A stretch of DNA of 64,000 nt. It comes from Circinella umbellata (lineage: Eukaryota > Mucoromycota > Mucoromycetes > Mucorales > Lichtheimiaceae). The stretch is taken from NCBI GenBank assembly GCA_025093555.1, contig JAIWNF010000007.1:744001-808000 (forward strand). The letters run 5' to 3'. Positions 59,865 to 64,000 of this stretch are shown here, piece after piece. The notes under the pieces are model-generated. The model was not told the origin of the DNA and searched no databases. It was given only the letters and a program-made list of their open reading frames with translations. Both the position numbers and the translations under genes were made by a program. Position 1 is the stretch's first letter. Every line of letters begins with the position of its first letter.

Positions 59865-61249
59865 CATGAAAAAATAAAAAAGGAGGGTGGCATGTGGATT
59901 CTTTCTACTGGAACAGTAGTAGAAGAATGAATGGAAGAGTTAGCATTGAAATGTGCATATGAACAGTAAGTGTTATAATCTTTTAAATAATGCTCATACA
60001 TAACGATATGATATAATATGATACTAATTGTAATTCTTCAAAGCCCAGGTCACTCTCTTATTCTAGATCCTTCTGACAAGAATTGGGAAAAATATTTCAC
60101 TACTGAAGAGCTTGCTGAAATTCGATCATTCAAGGCCCAATCTATTCCATCAATGCCAATGAACTTGGAAACATATTTAGGATTGTACTTGAACAAGGTA
60201 ATTTTTGCCAATATATATGAAATATATCTCATGTGTATTCCATTACAATAGTAACTTACTATGTTTTTATGTATATATTAGAAAACACTGGACGCCATTC
60301 AAGAACATAATGAATCGTTTTCTTTCCATCCACTTCAACACCCCGACAAACATTGGATAAAACAAACAATAACAGAGGCACTTGATTTGGAATATTAACA
60401 ATACTTGAAGAAAAGAACACAAAGTGAAGCTGATATTCTTCGACAAGTCTGGGGTTTTATTGACCACTGTTATGATGAATCAGATATCGCTGTATCTCTT
60501 GGTGAAAAAGGAAGTCGATCATTATCTGAAGACAGAAATAATGATAGATCAATTGCAACGGTCGCTCCTATGCAACGAAAAGAAGTGGGTACCAAAGTCG
60601 ATATTTTATTCACTTTTTGTGATTATGAATTAGTTACTGCCGAAGCTGGTAAATCAAGTGATGTATCAAGCACAAAAACATTTCAAGAATCAGGAATCAA
60701 GTGCCCCAAAACAATGAAATCTATGTTTAATAATCTACTCATGAGATATCCAAATACGTTACGACAACTTTCTACTTTTGGATTTGTACTTAGTGGTAAG
60801 TGATACAAAGGGATTTTTAAAAAGGGGGTTTAATATTATTGAAGTAGAAAATGTGAAGGGTGCTAATTATATATGTGATACTATATATAATAGGTCTCAA
60901 TATCAACTTATTAATTATGGATTCACCAAGTGGTCATGTGTGTCGTATTTCAAAACTACCTCAATTCTTACAATACCCCACCATTCCTGCAAGACTTATG
61001 AGAGATTTATCCTTGTCAATCAAATTAGTATGGGGGACCAAAAAGTTGATGGAGAATGTTACCAATAAAATAACAAATGCGTCAAATATAGGTAGTCTTG
61101 ATTTTACAAAGCCAACAACCTTGCCTATCCCACCTTTGTTCAATCCTACTACTACTACCAAAAAAAATCAACGTAAACGAAGTAACAATAATAACTCAAA
61201 ATGCCAAAAGCTTTCTGACCAAACAAATTCAAGTGAAACAGATCCATGA

Positions 61250-61900
61250 AAAATCATTGTCTTCCAACACTGTCAACAACACCAGCATCTTTTTTTTACA
61301 TACCTATCCTTTTGATTATCCAGCTTTTATTTTTTATTTTTTGCATTACATGTACACCTTTTCTTATTATTGAGTATTTACAGGTACTCTTCTTTATTTG
61401 CTTATAACATACATTGTGCATACATATTCATTATTTTTTCCCTAAAACATTTGCTGGTAAATATTATAGCCAACCCTTAATACCTTTTTTCTTTCTATTT
61501 TTTTTTCCACTCTCCATTCACTTTTAGTATTATTATTTTTAAATGCAATAAAAATTCTTCGCACCCACCTTCAACGACATGATAGTAGCATAATAATCCA
61601 TTTCAATTGTTAAATCATCAGGGAAATAAACAAGCGTTTCCCCTACCACAACAAGCAACATAGTTATTATTCATTCTATCTACACTATTTAGTAACCTAT
61701 TTTCTTTTCCTTTTATACAGTATACCACGCGACCTTATCATACAAACAAATTTTGGTCAATGGTTTAAGAAATATAACAAAGTATAATTTCTACTATTAG
61801 GCTTCACCATTAGTAGGATCATTACCATATTGAATACGATGAATACTAAAAAAAATTAAATACTACGTCCTATCTATAAGGCTCACGGCACCAAAATTAT
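61250..61900. other. intergenic, 3' flank of the family pseudogene
   Basis: T- and AT-rich; no gene seen. Confidence 0.45.
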
Positions 61901-61924
61901 TTATTTTTTCAAAACAGGTTGGTG

Positions 61925-62300
61925 CTATCGGTGTAGCAACTAAAAATGTTTCTTTAATTCAACAATAATAAAAATATGATAATATTCAAGGAAACTTGAT
62001 TAATGAATTGATACTTTATTTGATTGAAAAATGATGTCCTATTTATACCACTTTATGACCCAACATAACAACGATACGAGCCGATCATCAGTACTTTTCC
62101 TTTTACCAAGGACGACAGTAACGATGGCGTGAAAGGGGAACAATAGTAACGATGGCAACATACAATGATAAGTAGTATAAATAAACTGAAACAATAAAGG
62201 ATTGCCATGATTGTTCTATGGTAAATGTATTCTTGGGTGCAACCAACATCATAAACACAAATAAGGATGTCTATGCGACGTGAGGATAAAAGGAGGAAAT
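61925..62300 (-). mobile_element. LTR-like remnant
   Basis: On the minus strand a TATA box TATAAATAGGA (62047-62037) is followed about 20 bp later by AATAAA (62020-62015). This is the same order and spacing as the solo LTR at 52097-52533, and the GTCCTATTTATAC core on the + strand is shared. The borders cannot be fixed; AGTAACGATGGC occurs twice in the U3 side (about 62116 and 62144). Confidence 0.35.
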
Positions 62301-62984
62301 AGTAATATCGAAATGTATTTCGTAATCATTGTAATAAACGAAAAAGTTTTTGTTATTAAAGAGCTTAAAACAAATAAAACACAACACATGGCAGTATATA
62401 TAAACTTAATTCATCCATACCTGAGTTTCATTATCTTGTTAACACCCTAATTATTTTTTCCTCGCTAGGCGATCGTATCGCTCCACCAACAAGGGAAGTT
62501 TGGTTTACTGCCATTTATTTTGACCAAACAAGATTTGCTTCTACAATATGTTCTACAATTAGAGATTATCTGCATGAGTATTTATCACCTTGGAAGAATT
62601 TATTACAGAGGAGATAAAAAAAAAAATTATCTGGAATCATTTAAAAAGCAATCTCGCTGAGGGACCAGCAGGGATGGCGCCTAACGAGTTATTCCACAAC
62701 ACTACTCGGGGATGACCTCTATTTTATACAAGAAAAGAATACAATGCCGCTGAGGGACTAGCAGGGACAGTACCTAACTAGTTATTCCACAACATTGCTT
62801 AAGAATGAATGAAGTAAGCTAGAGCAGTCTTTTTTGTTTTGTGATTCTTTTTGTGTTGGTTCTATCCCAATCGTTGTTGCGTCATTCAATGTAGTGGTAA
62901 AGCCCTTTTAAGCCGCACTTTTTTCTCAGTTTATTAAATTTTTGTTCTATTCCAACTAGTTCTTTCTAAGCCGCGCAGTCGTCA
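62301..62984. other. repeat-rich non-coding region
   Basis: AT-rich to about 62460, then GC-richer. Contains the 93-bp-period tandem duplication listed next and a T-rich leader before the gag-like start. No gene supported. Confidence 0.45.
62655..62810. repeat. tandem duplication, two ~60-bp copies
   Basis: CGCTGAGGGACCAGCAGGGA (from 62655) recurs as CGCTGAGGGACTAGCAGGGA (from 62748), and the similarity runs through GTTATTCCACAACA in both. The period is 93 bp, with about 80% identity by eye. Confidence 0.75.
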
Positions 62985-63236
62985 ATGAGTTCAAACAATG
63001 AAGAATTACTTAACCAAAGAATCGCACAACTGGAGGAGTTGGAGCAACGTCTCAGAGCAAGACTCGAGATACAAGAACGAAACGAACAAAATGGGAAACA
63101 CGCAAAAAGGTGTACAATTAAAAAGGTGTACTTTTTTAAATCCCGCAATAGCAGTCATGGAAAAAGGTGTACAATTGGGTTGGAGAGCTTGATCGTATAC
63201 CTGATGCATTTTTCTATACAATATATCAAAGCATAA
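62985..63236 (+). pseudogene. truncated gag-like or coiled-coil fragment
   Basis: The ATG frame begins MSSNNEELLNQRIAQLEELE and continues QRLRARLEIQERNEQNGK, a coiled coil of the type found at the start of retrotransposon gag proteins. From about 63100 it runs into repeats of AAAAAGGTGTACAATT and loses any protein-like character. A T/C-rich leader (62890-62960) precedes it. It is probably the stump of a retroelement. Confidence 0.4.
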
Positions 63237-63239
63237 TAT

Positions 63240-63731
63240 TTAGGGAATGACTACAGGCGCGCCAAAAATTAATAGTCAGACGAGGGGCGCGTCAATTCTG
63301 AGCCGGCACTTTAGTAACATGGCGCGCCCTTCGTCTGTTTTACTTTGCTTGCTCTTGTTCAAGTTTGCTGTATGAAACATATCTTATTTAAACTGAATTT
63401 TCTCTACTTTAAATAAAAGAATTACGAATAAAAATATGACAGTCCGGTCGAATCATCATCATTCTTCAGTTGAATACTTTTTGATAATAAAAATATCAAG
63501 CCATGTGGAAAACTATTAAAGATATACATATTAATTTCTTTTTAATCTATTATATCCAGAATGGGTCAAATTAAATTAAGAATTAATTCATATAAAGTAA
63601 AAAATCATATTTAATTTTTATTTTTACTTTCAAAGGCTTTAGTAATAACATATTGAAATATTTATGCAATGGAAATATTGTACAAATATTAATAATAGGT
63701 GTTGTACATATTAATATAAGCTTGCTATTAT
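63240..63731. other. non-coding region with a GC-rich inverted repeat
   Basis: Two GGCGCGCC octamers (63256-63263 and 63321-63328) and a 15-bp inverted repeat with one mismatch (63277-63291 and 63323-63337) stand out in AT-rich DNA. The rest is AT-rich without a gene. Confidence 0.5.
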
Positions 63732-63968
63732 GGGATCCATGGACCAGCAGGATTCTTTAACATAGGTTCATTACAAAAAACAATAACATTTGAAGACTAT
63801 GCCGCTATCTTTCATAAAAAGTGTTCTTGTTCTTGACTCATTCAACAAGACTACACCAATATTTCATATGAGGATCCAATAGAATTCTTGTTTAAGAATC
63901 AAAATCTTGACTCTAGAGTTTACGATCAGCCACAAGACGATAATTATACTTTTAAGAGAGATTTCTAG
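63732..63968 (+). pseudogene. coding remnant of unknown family, at the right edge
   Basis: One frame reads GIHGPAGFFNIGSLQKTITF and EDYAAIFHKKCSCS, hits a TGA, then continues DYTNISYEDPIEFLFKNQNL with YDQPQDDNYTFKRDF before a TAG. The composition is protein-like. There is no start codon and no recognised domain; it is perhaps part of a transposon or of a gene that continues beyond the window. Confidence 0.35.
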
Positions 63969-64000
63969 AAGCTATTGTTATTCATATTTAATATGAATGA

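Larger units (their letters stand above)
57996..61249 (+). pseudogene. broken member of a probable Mucoromycota protein family with PD-(D/E)XK-like motif
   Basis: Coding pieces are 57996-58035, 58104-58261, about 58366-58450, 58504-58575, 58653-58732, about 59880-59965, 60044-60197, 60282-60795 and 60894-61249. The N-terminal part reads FAAHNMNFFIKNCNLVDTKG, then QPQWEHILQSLLQVHYHSF. After a 1.13 kb insertion it reads MWILSTGTVVEE, a TGA, then HPGHSLILDPSDKNWEKYFT. Next come a TAA, WGFIDHCYDESDIAV and the core VDILFTFCDYELVTAEAGK. The last exon gives GLNINLLIMDSPSGHVCRIS and a KKNQRKRS nuclear-signal-like tail. The D...E-x-G-K arrangement resembles a PD-(D/E)XK nuclease core. From memory, similar proteins occur in many copies in Mucor and Rhizopus genomes without a known function. 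Two stops and the insertion make this copy dead. Confidence 0.6.

Noticed and set aside
1..64000. CRISPR arrays, operons, prokaryotic promoters or plasmid origins
   Set aside because: The window is eukaryotic with spliced genes; no regularly spaced palindromic repeats of CRISPR type were seen.
1..64000. Intact canonical tRNA or rRNA genes
   Set aside because: Read by eye, none was found with a full cloverleaf or rRNA signature; only the degenerate A/B-box unit at 59251-59325 stood out.

Overview
The window is AT-rich eukaryotic DNA from a filamentous fungus, most likely an early-diverging one of the Mucoromycota (Mucorales type). Short introns with GT..AG borders and frequent CTAAC/TACTAA-like branch sites interrupt nearly every gene. 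The proteins read like fungal orthologues, and several carry N-, Q-, S- or acidic low-complexity runs. The transposon complement (Tc1/mariner, MULE, LINE, solo LTRs) fits the same group. I do not name a genus.

Positions 1-37000 are mostly genic. In order: possible last exons of a gene at the left edge; a prenylated ubiquitin-fold protein (UBL3/MUB type, +); a small unknown protein (+); a membrane-anchored cPLA2/lysophospholipase-like enzyme (-); an MFS transporter (+); a two-finger C2H2 protein (+); a 7 kb gene-poor stretch with a small MITE family; a bacterial-type 3-carboxymuconate cycloisomerase/adenylosuccinate lyase family enzyme (-); a peroxisomal-type adenine nucleotide carrier (-); a forkhead factor (-); an unknown basic ORF (+); an atypical homeodomain protein (+); the ESCRT-III subunit CHMP1/Did2 (+); a candidate three-exon gene (+); the Golgi protein TVP18 in nine exons (+); a short tropomyosin (+); and a DUF202 membrane protein (+).

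Positions 37000-49000 hold 8 kb of nearly gene-free sequence with a TGGCACATTT tandem repeat and a decayed coding region, then an unknown acidic protein (+) and the U3 snoRNP protein Mpp10 (-).

From 49000 to the right end the window is a repeat graveyard. A MULE transposase is split by other insertions: a 5'-truncated LINE, a solo LTR and a pogo-like hairpin. Next come an LTR-like block and a frameshifted coiled-coil ORF, then a complete 1668-bp Tc1/mariner element whose transposase has a single in-frame stop. A broken member of what I believe is a Mucoromycota gene family follows, with a PD-(D/E)XK-like motif; it carries a 1.13 kb TIR element that itself contains a tRNA-like pol III promoter. 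Last are another LTR-like block, a gag-like fragment and a coding remnant.

The genes do not form a pathway; this is ordinary eukaryotic chromosome layout. Exon borders were worked out by hand from reading frame, splice consensus and remembered family sequence, and each multi-exon model closes in frame. No database search was possible, so family calls rest on recognised motifs.
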